Assembly (NCBI GenBank): GCA_046330955.1
Contig: JAXLRT010000006.1
Coordinates: forward strand, 135,766-199,765
Source of the DNA: JADJPO01 sp046330955
Lineage (GTDB): Bacteria > Actinomycetota > Actinomycetes > Actinomycetales > Kineosporiaceae
Length of the DNA stretch: 64,000 nucleotides
Direction: 5' to 3'
Shown here: positions 54,573 through 63,640 of the stretch, piece after piece
How the letters are laid out: the number at the start of each line of letters is the position of its first letter
How positions within the stretch are numbered: the first letter of the stretch is position 1
Notes under the pieces: generated by a model
Told to the model about the DNA's origin: nothing
What the model saw: only the letters and a program-made list of their open reading frames with translations
Databases searched by the model: none
Made by a program: the position numbers and the translations under genes

Positions 54573-54979
54573 TACGCCCTCCGACCTCCGATGTGCGTCA
54601 ACTGGATCCAGCTGCCGGACGGTGCGGAACCGGTCTCGACCTCGCCGACCAGCGCCTTCAGTACCGACCAGGCGAAATTACCCCCCTCGGGCAACACTCG
54701 GGCCGGGCCGGACACGCGAACATGTAACGAACGCGGCGAGACGGTGAAGGTGGCGTGCAGCTCCTCACCGGGTTCGACCCGATCGGACAGCAGCAGGACG
54801 CAGGCCTCGTCGACCGCGATGCGCATGTCCTCGATCTCGTCGAGGGTCAGATCCAGCCGGGCGGCCAAGCCGGCGGTGGCGGTGCGGATCACTGCCAGAT
54901 AGGCAGGGTCCGCGGGCACCCGTAAGTCGACCGTGTCAGCCACCGTCGTGGTCCCGCCGTGAGTGGCCATCATCGTCAT
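54572..54979 (-). CDS. rsbW: Anti-sigma factor RsbW-like serine kinase
   Basis: This 135-residue GHKL-fold protein has the N-box LTLDEIEDMRIAVDEACVLLL typical of anti-sigma kinases. It should bind and inhibit the adjacent sigma factor until released by an antagonist. The C-terminal ATP-lid and G-box region are weakly conserved, so kinase activity is uncertain. There are three clustered ATG codons; the first has GGAAGG upstream. No anti-anti-sigma gene is nearby. Confidence 0.88.
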   Translation of the reverse strand: MTMMATHGGTTTVADTVDLRVPADPAYLAVIRTATAGLAARLDLTLDEIEDMRIAVDEACVLLLSDRVEPGEELHATFTVSPRSLHVRVSGPARVLPEGGNFAWSVLKALVGEVETGSAPSGSWIQLTHIGGRRA

Positions 54980-55072
54980 CGATCAGCCTTCCCCGTTCGT
55001 ACCCGCTCGCCGTCGTCCGATCGGATGATCGCAGTATGGACATGCGACGTTACACCCTGTGGTCATTGTCGC

Positions 55073-58000
55073 TCATCCGTGCAGGGCGCGGCCAGTCATG
55101 GGCACCGCAATCTGAATCCGCGTGGTGTCGCCGCGCACCACCAGCACCCCGCGCCCCGCGGGTACCACCGAACACCCCCGGACGACGGCCCCCACCGCCT
55201 CGCCATCGCCCCGAACCCGTGGGCCGAGCAGGACGCCGCACCGTGCCGTGCGCAACTCGGCCAGGACGCCGCGCAGGGCCACCGCCGCTTCGGCCGCCGT
55301 CCCCGCCGCGACCACCCGCAGGGCGACCGGGCCGGAGCCGGGCTCCGGTGGCGCGAGCAGGTGCTGCCGGGCCAGGTCGTCCAGGCCCGTCGTGGCGCTC
55401 CACCCCGTGTCCAGCAGCAGGGTGCTGTCGCGCTGGGCCAGTGCGTGGCGCACCGCCTCGGCCGGGTCGCGGCGTCCGATCAGGGCGCTGACGCCGTACG
55501 GCAGCTGCCAGTCCGGCGGGGTGGCAGCGACATAGACCACGTTGCGGCCGAGCCGGGTGAGCACCGTGGCCAGGGTGATCAAGGTGACCGATCGTCCCGA
55601 CCCCGGCGGCCCGCAGACCAGGGCGCCTGGCGCGTCGCGCGGGAGCCCGATCGGAGTGGCGTCGTCCCCGCCGACGCCGAGGACCACCATGCCGGCCGTC
55701 CGGTGACCGGTCCCCGCCGGGTCGGTGAGCGTGGCCAGGGCCACGCGCTCCGGTAGTTCCGCTACCCGTGACGGCTGCACTCGCGCCGTCAGATCCGCTG
55801 GCACACAACGGATCGGGCCGTCCGCGGGCGAGTCGGGTAGGGCCACCTGCACCTCGGTCGCCTCACCGTCACGAATCACCAGGCCACGTCCCGGGACGGC
55901 GCGGGGCGCGGCGGCGCGGACGCCGGCGAGCAGGGTGATGGCCGGGTCGGCACTGGGCAGCAGCAATCGCTCGCCGGTCAGTGAGGCGATCACGCCGGTG
56001 AGCAGGGACCGTCCGCCCGTGATCGCCAGCCGCGGGCCGGCGGCCGGACCGCGTCGCGCGAGGCGGAGCAGATCCTCCAGCAGCCGACCCGCGTCGACCT
56101 GCGCCCAGGCCTGGGCGAGCTGGTCCCAGTCGTCGATCAGCAGCACCGTGGCCGCGCCCGGCGATCGGCGCCCGATGAGCTCCAGCAGCCGCGCCGCCCG
56201 GTCGGTGTCCTGCGCGTCCACCACCGTGCCGATCCTCGAGCCCGGCTCGTGGTGCGCGTTCGGCCCGGTCGGTCCGGTCGGTGTGGCCAGCCGGCCGCCG
56301 GCGTCGATGACCTGCACCTGCAGGTCGCCGGCCAGCGGCGACCGGGCCACGGCCGCGGCCAGGGTGCGCAGCGTCGTGGTTCGGCCGGACCCGGGTCCAC
56401 CGATGATCGCCAGGTGACCGCGTGCGGAATCCCAGACCAGCGGCGTCCGGCGTTGCCGGGCGGGCAGGTCTGCCAGCCCGTAGGGCAACAACCCGTCCCG
56501 CAGGCCGGGTGGCGGGGGAGTGCCGACGGTCGGTGCCGGGCCGGCGAGGCGCGGGATGTCGGCCAGGGTCAGCCGCTCCGGTAGCTCGGGCAGCCAGGGC
56601 GGGGGCGCAACGATGCTGCCGAGCAGCTGGGCCGCAGCCTGCACCGCGGCCACCTGCCGGTGGCGATCATCGGGCGGCAGCTGGGCGATCTGCACCTCGA
56701 CCAGCTCGTCGGCGCCCCGGCGCACCAGGGCCCGGCCCGGGGTCCCGGTGGGCAGGCGGGCGGCGTCCGGGGCATCGATCACGTCCTGTGAGTCGGCCCG
56801 CTCACGCACCCGAAGTGCCACTCGCAGAGCGGTATTGGCGCGGATCTCGCCGTTGACCACACCGGCCGGGCGCTGCGTGGCCAGCACCAGGTGCACGCCC
56901 AGGCCACGGCCCACCCCGGCCACCCGTACCAGGGCCGCGAGCAGGTCGGGCTGTTCCTCGGCGAGCACCCGGAACTCGTCGACCACGATCACCAGCCGGG
57001 GCGAACCGCGTCCTGCCGTGGCGCACAACCGTTCTCGGCGACGCAACTCGGCGAACAGCGAGCTGATCGCCCGGCGGGACGTCGCGGCGTCCAGGTCGGT
57101 GACCACGCCGGCCACGTGCGGCAGGTCGGCGAGCGGGGCGAAGGTGGCCCCGCCCTTGTAGTCCACCAGCAGGAAGCTGACCTGCTCGGGCGGGTGGGTG
57201 GTGGCGAGGGCGGTGACCCAGGTGAGCAGCAACTCGGACTTGCCGGCACCCGTGGTGCCTGCCACCAGGGCGTGCGGGCCATCGGTCACCAGGCAGGGCG
57301 ACCACGGGCCGCCCGCGCTGTGCCCGACGGGGGCCGCCAACCCGGCGGTCGGGGCGGACGACGCGGCGACCCGCCAGCCGGCGGCGATCTCGGCCGGGTC
57401 GGAGGGAACCAGGTCGAGCAACCGTACGTGGTGCGGAATCGATTGCAGGCCAGGAGTTTCACCGGTCTCGTCGCGCAGATCAGTCAGCGCGGCGGCGAGC
57501 CGATCGGCCCACGCGTTGTCGGGCAGATCGGCAAGCACCGGTTGGGGTGGGCTCCCGGGCCGGCGCAGCCAGGCGTGTTGGTCGGGCTCGTCGGCGAGTT
57601 CGACCACGGTGGTGCAGGTTCGCGGCAGATCCTGGGCCCGATCGGCCAGCACGATCCGGTGTTCGCCGTCCCGCAGCGGGGTGACCGGCGGGGCGGCGCC
57701 GGCGTCGAGCAGCCGCACCATGATCGGTGGTGGCTGGTCCGCCACGGCGTGCGGCAGCCGGTGCAGCCACGCCCACGCCGGCGTCGGCGACGAGCCGGAC
57801 AGAGCCACCTCGGCCGGCGAGCACAACGTCGCCAACTGGCCGAACAGGCTGCGTGCCAAGGCCTCTCGCGATCCGCGCGGTCCGCTCAGGCCGATCACCC
57901 GGGCCTGCGCCAGGTCGATGATGACCGGAACCTCGGTCAGGTCGGGCACGCGAGTCGCCCCGCCGACCCGCAGCGTGACGCCGGAGGGCACCTCGCCCAG

Positions 58001-58819
58001 GCCGATGCGCAGGTGCAGCAGGTCGGCCTGGTCGGGACTGCGCTCCCACAGCCGGGCCGCAGGCCCCTCTGCGAGCTGTGCCAACCGGGCCGGGTCGGGG
58101 TAGCGCTGATGCCGTGAGAGTCCTTGCCGGCCAAGGGTTTCGGTGACCCTGGCGGTGACCGCGCGGCAGGCTTCGCGATGCCGGTCGAGCGCGGCGCGAT
58201 GCTCGCCGGCCCGCGACCGCCGGTCGAGCCGGTGCTGGGCGACCAGGGCCAGTGGCCCGATCACGGCGAAGGCGAGCATCAGGGGCTGGTGCCAGATCAG
58301 GGCGATCGGCACCAGGGCGAGGGCGCTCACCAGGGCACCCGCCCACGGCAGCCGCCCGGGCGGGGGTTCGGCCGGGGGCGGGGGCTCGGTGACCTCGAGC
58401 GTGCCGGACGCCGCGTCGTCCGGCAGTCGCGGGGCGCGATGGACGAGGCGATGCCCGGCGGCGTCCGGGGTGACCGTCGCGGTGGGCTCGGGGTCGCCGC
58501 GCAGCGCGAGCCGGGTGCCGCCGACGGCGAGCAGTGCCCGTGGCGGCCAGGGCTGCGGCAGCGCGCCGACGATGCGGGGCGGTGCCCCGGGGACGAGCAG
58601 CCGGGTGCCGTTGGCCGAGCCCAGGTCGCGGACCGAGATCGGCGGGGTCGGATCGAGCTCGACGTGGCGGCGGGAGACCGCCGGATCGTCCAGGCGCAGC
58701 AGGCACGACGGGTCCCGGCCGATCAGCGACGGCCCGCCGGCGGCGTCCGGGGGCAATGCCACGCGGCGCCCGGCCCCCGCCCCGGCCACCACGTGGAGCT
58801 GCCACCGCCCGGATGTCAC
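55073..58819 (-). CDS. FHA-domain FtsK/SpoIIIE-family ATPase (EssC/EccC-like)
   Basis: This 1248-residue protein has an N-terminal FHA domain (Arg35 in IGRDPS, SRRH 49-52, NG 70-71), two transmembrane helices (about 155-195) and three FtsK/SpoIIIE-type ATPase modules. The first module has a full Walker A (AGTTGAGKS, about 515) and Walker B (LVIVVDEF); the second (GGPGSGRTT) and third (GPPGSGRS) have Arg in place of the Walker A Lys. This resembles the type VII secretion motor EssC/EccC, but no WXG100 or other ESX genes are adjacent. The GTG is supported by CAGACT 7 nt upstream. Confidence 0.85.
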   Translation of the reverse strand: MTSGRWQLHVVAGAGAGRRVALPPDAAGGPSLIGRDPSCLLRLDDPAVSRRHVELDPTPPISVRDLGSANGTRLLVPGAPPRIVGALPQPWPPRALLAVGGTRLALRGDPEPTATVTPDAAGHRLVHRAPRLPDDAASGTLEVTEPPPPAEPPPGRLPWAGALVSALALVPIALIWHQPLMLAFAVIGPLALVAQHRLDRRSRAGEHRAALDRHREACRAVTARVTETLGRQGLSRHQRYPDPARLAQLAEGPAARLWERSPDQADLLHLRIGLGEVPSGVTLRVGGATRVPDLTEVPVIIDLAQARVIGLSGPRGSREALARSLFGQLATLCSPAEVALSGSSPTPAWAWLHRLPHAVADQPPPIMVRLLDAGAAPPVTPLRDGEHRIVLADRAQDLPRTCTTVVELADEPDQHAWLRRPGSPPQPVLADLPDNAWADRLAAALTDLRDETGETPGLQSIPHHVRLLDLVPSDPAEIAAGWRVAASSAPTAGLAAPVGHSAGGPWSPCLVTDGPHALVAGTTGAGKSELLLTWVTALATTHPPEQVSFLLVDYKGGATFAPLADLPHVAGVVTDLDAATSRRAISSLFAELRRRERLCATAGRGSPRLVIVVDEFRVLAEEQPDLLAALVRVAGVGRGLGVHLVLATQRPAGVVNGEIRANTALRVALRVRERADSQDVIDAPDAARLPTGTPGRALVRRGADELVEVQIAQLPPDDRHRQVAAVQAAAQLLGSIVAPPPWLPELPERLTLADIPRLAGPAPTVGTPPPPGLRDGLLPYGLADLPARQRRTPLVWDSARGHLAIIGGPGSGRTTTLRTLAAAVARSPLAGDLQVQVIDAGGRLATPTGPTGPNAHHEPGSRIGTVVDAQDTDRAARLLELIGRRSPGAATVLLIDDWDQLAQAWAQVDAGRLLEDLLRLARRGPAAGPRLAITGGRSLLTGVIASLTGERLLLPSADPAITLLAGVRAAAPRAVPGRGLVIRDGEATEVQVALPDSPADGPIRCVPADLTARVQPSRVAELPERVALATLTDPAGTGHRTAGMVVLGVGGDDATPIGLPRDAPGALVCGPPGSGRSVTLITLATVLTRLGRNVVYVAATPPDWQLPYGVSALIGRRDPAEAVRHALAQRDSTLLLDTGWSATTGLDDLARQHLLAPPEPGSGPVALRVVAAGTAAEAAVALRGVLAELRTARCGVLLGPRVRGDGEAVGAVVRGCSVVPAGRGVLVVRGDTTRIQIAVPMTGRALHG

Positions 58820-58862
58820 GTCCGGCAGTCTGCGACCGCGGCCGCCGGTCCCGCTCGGCCCC

Positions 58863-58903
58863 TGTGGACAACTCGGCCATGCTGTGGACAAACCTGTGGG
58901 TAA
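58863..58903 (-). promoter_or_regulatory. Cluster of three DnaA-box-like sites
   Basis: On the minus strand two exact TTGTCCACA boxes (58871-58863 and 58891-58883) and one TTACCCACA (58903-58895) lie in the same orientation in the divergent interval between the FHA-FtsK ATPase and helicase genes. TTGTCCACA is the preferred DnaA box of high-GC actinobacteria. Starts of the first two boxes are 20 bp apart, about two helical turns. DnaA-dependent control of one or both genes, or DnaA titration, is possible (inference). Confidence 0.55.
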
Positions 58904-58926
58904 TCGGGATGCGGCACGATGAGCCC

Positions 58927-61518
58927 GTGTCGTCCCCGTTGTCCTCCCCGCCGTCGGAGCTCGCCGAACCGTTGCCCGAGCTGCTCGCCGGCCTCGACCC
59001 GACCTCACCCGACGAGGTCTTCGAGGCCTTCGCCGGCTGGGTGACCAGGCTCGGGCTGACCCTCTACCCGGCCCAGGAGGAAGCGCTGATCGAGCTGGTC
59101 AGCGGTTCGAACGTGATCCTGGCGACGCCCACCGGGTCGGGCAAGTCGCTGGTGGCCCTCGGCGCCCACGCCGCCGCGCTGGCGGCCGGACGCCGCTCGG
59201 TCTACACCGCGCCCATCAAGGCCCTGGTCTCGGAGAAGTTCTTCGCCCTGTGTGACGCCTTCGGTGCCGAGCGGGTCGGCATGCTCACCGGGGACGCCGC
59301 GGTGAACGCCGACGCCCCGATCATCTGCTGCACCGCCGAGGTGCTCGCCAATCAGGCGCTGCGGGAGGGCGAGCGGGCCGACGTCGGTGTGGTGATCATG
59401 GACGAGTTCCACTTCTACGCCGAGCCGGATCGAGGCTGGGCCTGGCAGGTTCCCATCGTCGAACTGCCCCGGGCGCAGTTCCTGCTGATGTCGGCCACGC
59501 TCGGCGAGGTCGACTTCTTCCGGGACGACCTGACGCGGCGCACCGGGCGGCCCACCGCGGTGATCGACTCCGGCGAGCGACCTGTGCCGCTGACCTTCGA
59601 GTACGCCGTGACGCCGGTGCACGAGACGATCGAAGAGCTGCTGACCACCGATCGAGCCCCGGTCTACGTCGTCCACTTCACCCAGGCCGCCGCACTGGAG
59701 CGCGCCCAGGCGCTGACCAGCATCGCCGTGGCCAGCCGCGCCGTGCGGGATCAGATCGGCCGCGAGATCGCCGGGTTCCGGTTCGCCGCGGGCTTCGGGC
59801 ACACCCTGAACCGGTTGGTGCGCCACGGGATCGGCGTCCACCACGCCGGCATGCTGCCGCGCTACCGCCGCCTGGTCGAACAGCTCGCGCAGGCCGGCTT
59901 GCTGCGGGTGATCTGCGGTACCGACACCCTCGGCGTGGGCATCAACGTGCCGATCCGCACCGTGCTGCTCACCGGCCTGGTGAAGTTCGACGGCCGCCGG
60001 ATGCGCCAGATCTCGGCCCGCGAGTTCCACCAGATCGCCGGCCGGGCGGGGCGGGCCGGGTTCGACACCGCCGGCACGGTCGTCGTCCAGGCGCCCGACC
60101 ACGAGGTCGAGAACGAGCGGCTGCTGGCCCGGGCCGGCGACGACGAGCGCAAGAAGAAGCGGATCGTGCGCAAGAAGGCGCCGCCCGGCCAGGTCTCGTG
60201 GACCCGGGCGACCTTCGAACGGCTGGTGTCGGCCCCGCCGGAGAAGCTGACCTCGTCGTTCGCGGTCACCCACGCCATGATGCTCAACCTGCTGGCCCGA
60301 CCGGGCGATCCGGTGGCCGCCGCCCGGCATCTGCTGGAGGACAACCACGAGCCGCGCGCGGCGCAGATCCGCCACGTGATCTCGGCGGTGGCGATCTACC
60401 GTGCGCTGGTCACCGCCGGGGTGGTCGAGCGTCTCGACCCGCCGGACGCCGCGGGCCGCCACGTGCGCCTGACCGTCGACCTGCAGGGCGACTTCGCGCT
60501 GAACCAGCCGTTGTCCCCGTTCGCCCTGGCCGCCCTCGACGTGCTCGATCCGGCCTCGCCCACGTTCGCCCTCGATGCCGTCTCGGTGATCGAGTCCACG
60601 CTGGAGAACCCGCGCCAGGTGCTGCTGGCTCAGCGTCACCTGGCTCGGGGCGAGGCGGTCGCGCAGATGAAGGCCGACGGCATCGAGTACGAGGAGCGCA
60701 TGGAGCTGCTCGAGTCGGTGACCCACCCCGAGCCGCTGGCCGAACTGCTGCGCGCCACCTACGAGATCTACCGCGGCGGTCACCCGTGGGTGGCCGACCA
60801 CGAGCTGGCGCCCAAGTCGGTGGTGCGCGACATGTACGAGCGCGCGATGTCGTTCAGCGAGTACATCCGGTTCTACAACCTGGCCCGGGCCGAGGGGTCG
60901 GTGCTGCGGTACCTGGCCGATGCCTACCGCGCGCTGCGCCAGACGGTGCCCGAGCCGATGCGCACCGAGGAGCTCACCGACCTGACCGAGTGGCTGGGTG
61001 AGCTGGTGCGCCAGACCGATTCCAGCCTGCTGGAGGAGTGGCAGGCGCTGGTCGACGGCACGGACGCCGCGGGCGCCGTCGCGGCGGGTGGTGGGCGCCG
61101 TCCGGGCCGGGACGACGAGCCGCCGCCGCTGACGGCGAACCTGCGGGCGTTCCGGGTGCTGGTGCGCAACGCGATGTTCCGCCGGGTCGAGCTCGCCGCC
61201 CGTGGCCGGTGGGAGGAGCTGGCCGAGCTGGACGGCGCGGCCGGCTGGGACGCGGATGCCTGGGCCGATGCGATCGAGGACTACGAGGACGTGCACGGCG
61301 AGCTGAGCACGGGGGCGGATGCCCGCGGACCGCACCTGCTCGTCGTCCGCGACCTCGAGCGTTCCGGCGGCAGGGTGTGGGCGGTGCGCCAGATCTTCGA
61401 CGACCCGGACGGCGACCACGACTGGGGGATCACCGCCGAGGTCGACCTGGATGCCAGCGACGATGCCGGTGCCGCAGTGATCACGGTGACCGGGGTCGGC
61501 GAACTACCCCTCGTCTGA
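58927..61518 (+). CDS. DEAD/DEAH-box helicase with DUF3516 domain
   Basis: This 863-residue Ski2/Mtr4-like superfamily 2 helicase has motif I ATPTGSGKS (about 58-66), motif II MDEFHFY, motif III MSATLG, a helicase C domain with TDTLGVGINVP and QIAGRAGRAG, then the DUF3516 domain to the C-terminus. It probably acts on RNA. The GTG start has CACGAT 6 nt upstream; an ATG 18 nt earlier is possible. The promoter region holds DnaA-like boxes. Confidence 0.92.
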   Translation: MSSPLSSPPSELAEPLPELLAGLDPTSPDEVFEAFAGWVTRLGLTLYPAQEEALIELVSGSNVILATPTGSGKSLVALGAHAAALAAGRRSVYTAPIKALVSEKFFALCDAFGAERVGMLTGDAAVNADAPIICCTAEVLANQALREGERADVGVVIMDEFHFYAEPDRGWAWQVPIVELPRAQFLLMSATLGEVDFFRDDLTRRTGRPTAVIDSGERPVPLTFEYAVTPVHETIEELLTTDRAPVYVVHFTQAAALERAQALTSIAVASRAVRDQIGREIAGFRFAAGFGHTLNRLVRHGIGVHHAGMLPRYRRLVEQLAQAGLLRVICGTDTLGVGINVPIRTVLLTGLVKFDGRRMRQISAREFHQIAGRAGRAGFDTAGTVVVQAPDHEVENERLLARAGDDERKKKRIVRKKAPPGQVSWTRATFERLVSAPPEKLTSSFAVTHAMMLNLLARPGDPVAAARHLLEDNHEPRAAQIRHVISAVAIYRALVTAGVVERLDPPDAAGRHVRLTVDLQGDFALNQPLSPFALAALDVLDPASPTFALDAVSVIESTLENPRQVLLAQRHLARGEAVAQMKADGIEYEERMELLESVTHPEPLAELLRATYEIYRGGHPWVADHELAPKSVVRDMYERAMSFSEYIRFYNLARAEGSVLRYLADAYRALRQTVPEPMRTEELTDLTEWLGELVRQTDSSLLEEWQALVDGTDAAGAVAAGGGRRPGRDDEPPPLTANLRAFRVLVRNAMFRRVELAARGRWEELAELDGAAGWDADAWADAIEDYEDVHGELSTGADARGPHLLVVRDLERSGGRVWAVRQIFDDPDGDHDWGITAEVDLDASDDAGAAVITVTGVGELPLV

Positions 61519-61540
61519 CGCGCTCATCAGGGCGTCAGAC
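61513..61540. terminator. Hairpin between the helicase and PilZ genes
   Basis: GTCTGACGC (61513-61521) and GCGTCAGAC (61532-61540) form a perfect 9-bp stem with a 10-nt loop, overlapping the helicase stop and preceding the stop of the convergent PilZ gene. It probably works in both directions. Confidence 0.6.
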
Positions 61541-61551
61541 CAGGGCGCGGT

Positions 61552-62211
61552 TCAGCGGTGGCGTGAATGCCAGGCGAGTACCTCGCGCTCGAGCCGGTCA
61601 CGGTCGCCGTCCGCGATCTCGACGAAGTGCAGCGCTGCCTCGCCGCGCCCCGCGTCGACCCGCACCACCTCGCTGCGCAGCCGCAGGTTCTCGCCCCGAC
61701 TGTCGGTGACCACGGTCTCGAGCAGGTCGCCGGGCTGCAGCGAGTGGCCCTCGGGCAGGCGCACCCGGCACCCGGTGGCGGACAGGTCCAGGGTTTGAGT
61801 GCCTCGAGGCGGTCCGCCCGTGCTCAGCAGCAGGATCGGGCGCACCAGCCGCGCGCGCACGGCCTGCCGCCGGGCCTCGACCGCCAGACCGGTGACCCCG
61901 GTCAGCTCGATCTCGTCCGGCCGCCCGCCGACCGGCTGGGCCAGCCCCCGGACGACGATCAGCGCCTCGGGCGCCCGGACCCGGACCCAGACCTGGGTGC
62001 CGAGCAACTCGGTCACCGATCCGAGGTTGATCCGCACTCGGATGGTGACCACGATGCCGCCGCCGGGCGACCACACGGTGACCTCACCGGCGACGGGTTC
62101 GGCTCCTTCGACCGGCACGATGACCGCCGGTGCCCCGATACTCGGCGCCGGCATCGATCCCGGGAGCAGAGCGTGGGTTGAGTCCAGGTCATGGCTCACC
62201 AGCGGTGCCAC
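61552..62211 (-). CDS. PilZ-domain cyclic di-GMP-binding protein
   Basis: This protein of about 219 residues has an N-terminal YcgR-like flagellar-brake-type domain and a C-terminal PilZ domain. Both c-di-GMP signatures are present: the RxxxR motif in RRQAVRARL (about 114-119) and the D-x-S-x-x-G motif in DLSATGC (about 142-148). It is a likely effector for cyclic di-GMP made by cyclases such as the one at 36.7 kb. The GTG is preferred because GGAGG lies 6 nt upstream; an ATG 6 nt earlier directly abuts that sequence. Confidence 0.85.
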   Translation of the reverse strand: MAPLVSHDLDSTHALLPGSMPAPSIGAPAVIVPVEGAEPVAGEVTVWSPGGGIVVTIRVRINLGSVTELLGTQVWVRVRAPEALIVVRGLAQPVGGRPDEIELTGVTGLAVEARRQAVRARLVRPILLLSTGGPPRGTQTLDLSATGCRVRLPEGHSLQPGDLLETVVTDSRGENLRLRSEVVRVDAGRGEAALHFVEIADGDRDRLEREVLAWHSRHR

Positions 62212-62217
62212 AGACAT

Positions 62218-62581
62218 CCTCCAACAGTGGGGATTACTAACAGTACATTGTTAATCGCTCAGAGTATTCTTGTCGCATCGAAACCCGGCTCGGCCCCACC
62301 CCGCGCCCGGTACGTCGTCGATCGGCCGAACGGCCGATGCGTCAGCTCGGGTGATCGGCGGATCACCCTCGGGGCTTCGGACGATATTCGTCACAGCTCG
62401 GCGGTAATCGGGGCGAATCGGTGGGTTGTCGTTCGCGCCGTCACTACGATCCGTGATCTCAGAACTCCTCGGAGTGCTGACGTCGATGGTCTTCCGGCCA
62501 TCGACGTACGAGCAAGCAACGGGTGTGGGAGCAGCAGGCACGACTCTCGGGGCACGGCCCACGCCGAGGATGGGATCGACG
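62218..62581. other. 364-bp intergenic region between the PilZ and sulfotransferase genes
   Basis: No supported gene is present. The first 60 bp are AT-rich and contain a TAACA-N6-TGTTA palindrome (62238-62253) and a TATTCT -10-like hexamer (62265-62270, plus strand). A second hexamer TACGAT occurs at 62445-62450 and a small ACTCC/GGAGT hairpin at 62464-62475. The sulfotransferase gene may thus have a long leader. Confidence 0.45.
62238..62253. promoter_or_regulatory. Operator-like palindrome TAACA-N6-TGTTA
   Basis: This 16-bp interrupted palindrome lies about 27 bp upstream of the PilZ gene start and 12 bp before a TATTCT hexamer on the plus strand. It is placed to influence both divergent genes. 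The binding protein is unknown. Confidence 0.4.
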
Positions 62582-63610
62582 ATGACCCCTGTGGTGCCCT
62601 CCGCGCGGGCGGGCGACCGACATGGCCAGTTCTCACGGACGGGGTCGAGTACGACGGTGGCGATCCGGCCGCCGGACCTCGACCTCGCGATGCGGCCCGA
62701 GGTGCCGCCGGCCACACCCGACCACCTGGTGCCCAACCTGCTGCTGGCCGGGGTGACCCACGCCGGGGCGAGCGCGCTGGCTCGGTCGCTGGGCCGGCAC
62801 CCCGACGTCAAGCTGCCCGTGGTGCAGCGGCTCGATCACTACAGCCCGCTGCGGTTCGGCCAGCCGATCCAGGCCACCCTGGCCGACTACGACCGGCACT
62901 TCGCCACCTGGCGCGGGCAGCGCTACCGGCTGGAGCGCTCGCCGGTGTACTTCGACGGTGGCCAGGAATTGGTGGACGCCGTCGCCCGCGACCTGCCCGA
63001 CGTCCGGGTGCTGATCCTGTTGCGTGACCCGGTGCAACGGTTGTGGACCAGCTATCAGGACAAGGTCGCCCGCGGCCGGCTGCCCGCCGCGATGTCGTAC
63101 GAGACCTACGTGGAGCACTGCCTGGCGTTGCGGGTCAACGGCGCCGATCGGTTCGAGGGCAACCGCTACTTCCGCACCCTGTCCTCCGGGCTGTACGTGG
63201 AGCACCTGGACCGCTGGCTGACCGCCTTCGGCGATCGCGTGCGGGTGGTCTTCGCCGAGGATCTCGACCGGACGCCGCGAGCGGCCGTGGCGGGGGTGTT
63301 CACCTGGCTCGGCCTGGACCCCGACACCGCCCGCCCCCGCGAGCGCGGCGCCAGTGCGGTCGGGCTGGACGGGCGGGAACCCTCGTGGCTGCAGAGCTTC
63401 GGTTCGGACGACGGCCGCCGGCGCCGTCCGAGTCTGGCCGGTACCGCCGACCTGGTGCGCCGCGTCGCCCGAGGCCGCCTGCCGCGCCAGGCGGATCGGT
63501 TGCGGGGGCGACTCGACCACTTCTATGCCGGGTCGAACCGGTCGCTGGCCGAGCGGTTGCGGGATGCCGGGTACGCCGATCTACCGGGCTGGATCGACGC
63601 GGCGGAGTGA
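62582..63610 (+). CDS. Sulfotransferase-family protein
   Basis: This 342-residue protein is related to PAPS-dependent sulfotransferases. The 5'-phosphosulfate loop region reads LLLAGVTHAGASALARSLGRHPDV, with His-Ala in place of the usual Lys-x-Gly/Ser-Thr, and the 3'-phosphate region reads LILLRDPVQRLWTSY with Arg and Ser in place. The loop change leaves activity uncertain. The about 45 N-terminal residues before the domain are low complexity. An ATG preceded by GAGGA and GGGAT is chosen; earlier in-frame ATGs have no ribosome-binding site. Confidence 0.8.
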   Translation: MTPVVPSARAGDRHGQFSRTGSSTTVAIRPPDLDLAMRPEVPPATPDHLVPNLLLAGVTHAGASALARSLGRHPDVKLPVVQRLDHYSPLRFGQPIQATLADYDRHFATWRGQRYRLERSPVYFDGGQELVDAVARDLPDVRVLILLRDPVQRLWTSYQDKVARGRLPAAMSYETYVEHCLALRVNGADRFEGNRYFRTLSSGLYVEHLDRWLTAFGDRVRVVFAEDLDRTPRAAVAGVFTWLGLDPDTARPRERGASAVGLDGREPSWLQSFGSDDGRRRRPSLAGTADLVRRVARGRLPRQADRLRGRLDHFYAGSNRSLAERLRDAGYADLPGWIDAAE

Positions 63611-63640
63611 TCCGGGTCCACGCCGCAGCCGCCGACCCCG

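Noticed and set aside
54980..55072. SigF-type autoregulatory promoter upstream of rsbW
   Set aside because: A GGGTAC hexamer is present, but no GTTT-like -35 box occurs at the expected distance.
59005..61419. An 804-residue open frame antisense to the DUF3516 helicase gene
   Set aside because: This is a composition shadow of the helicase gene. It has no recognisable domains and contains the usual Arg/Gly/Gln/His-rich noise.
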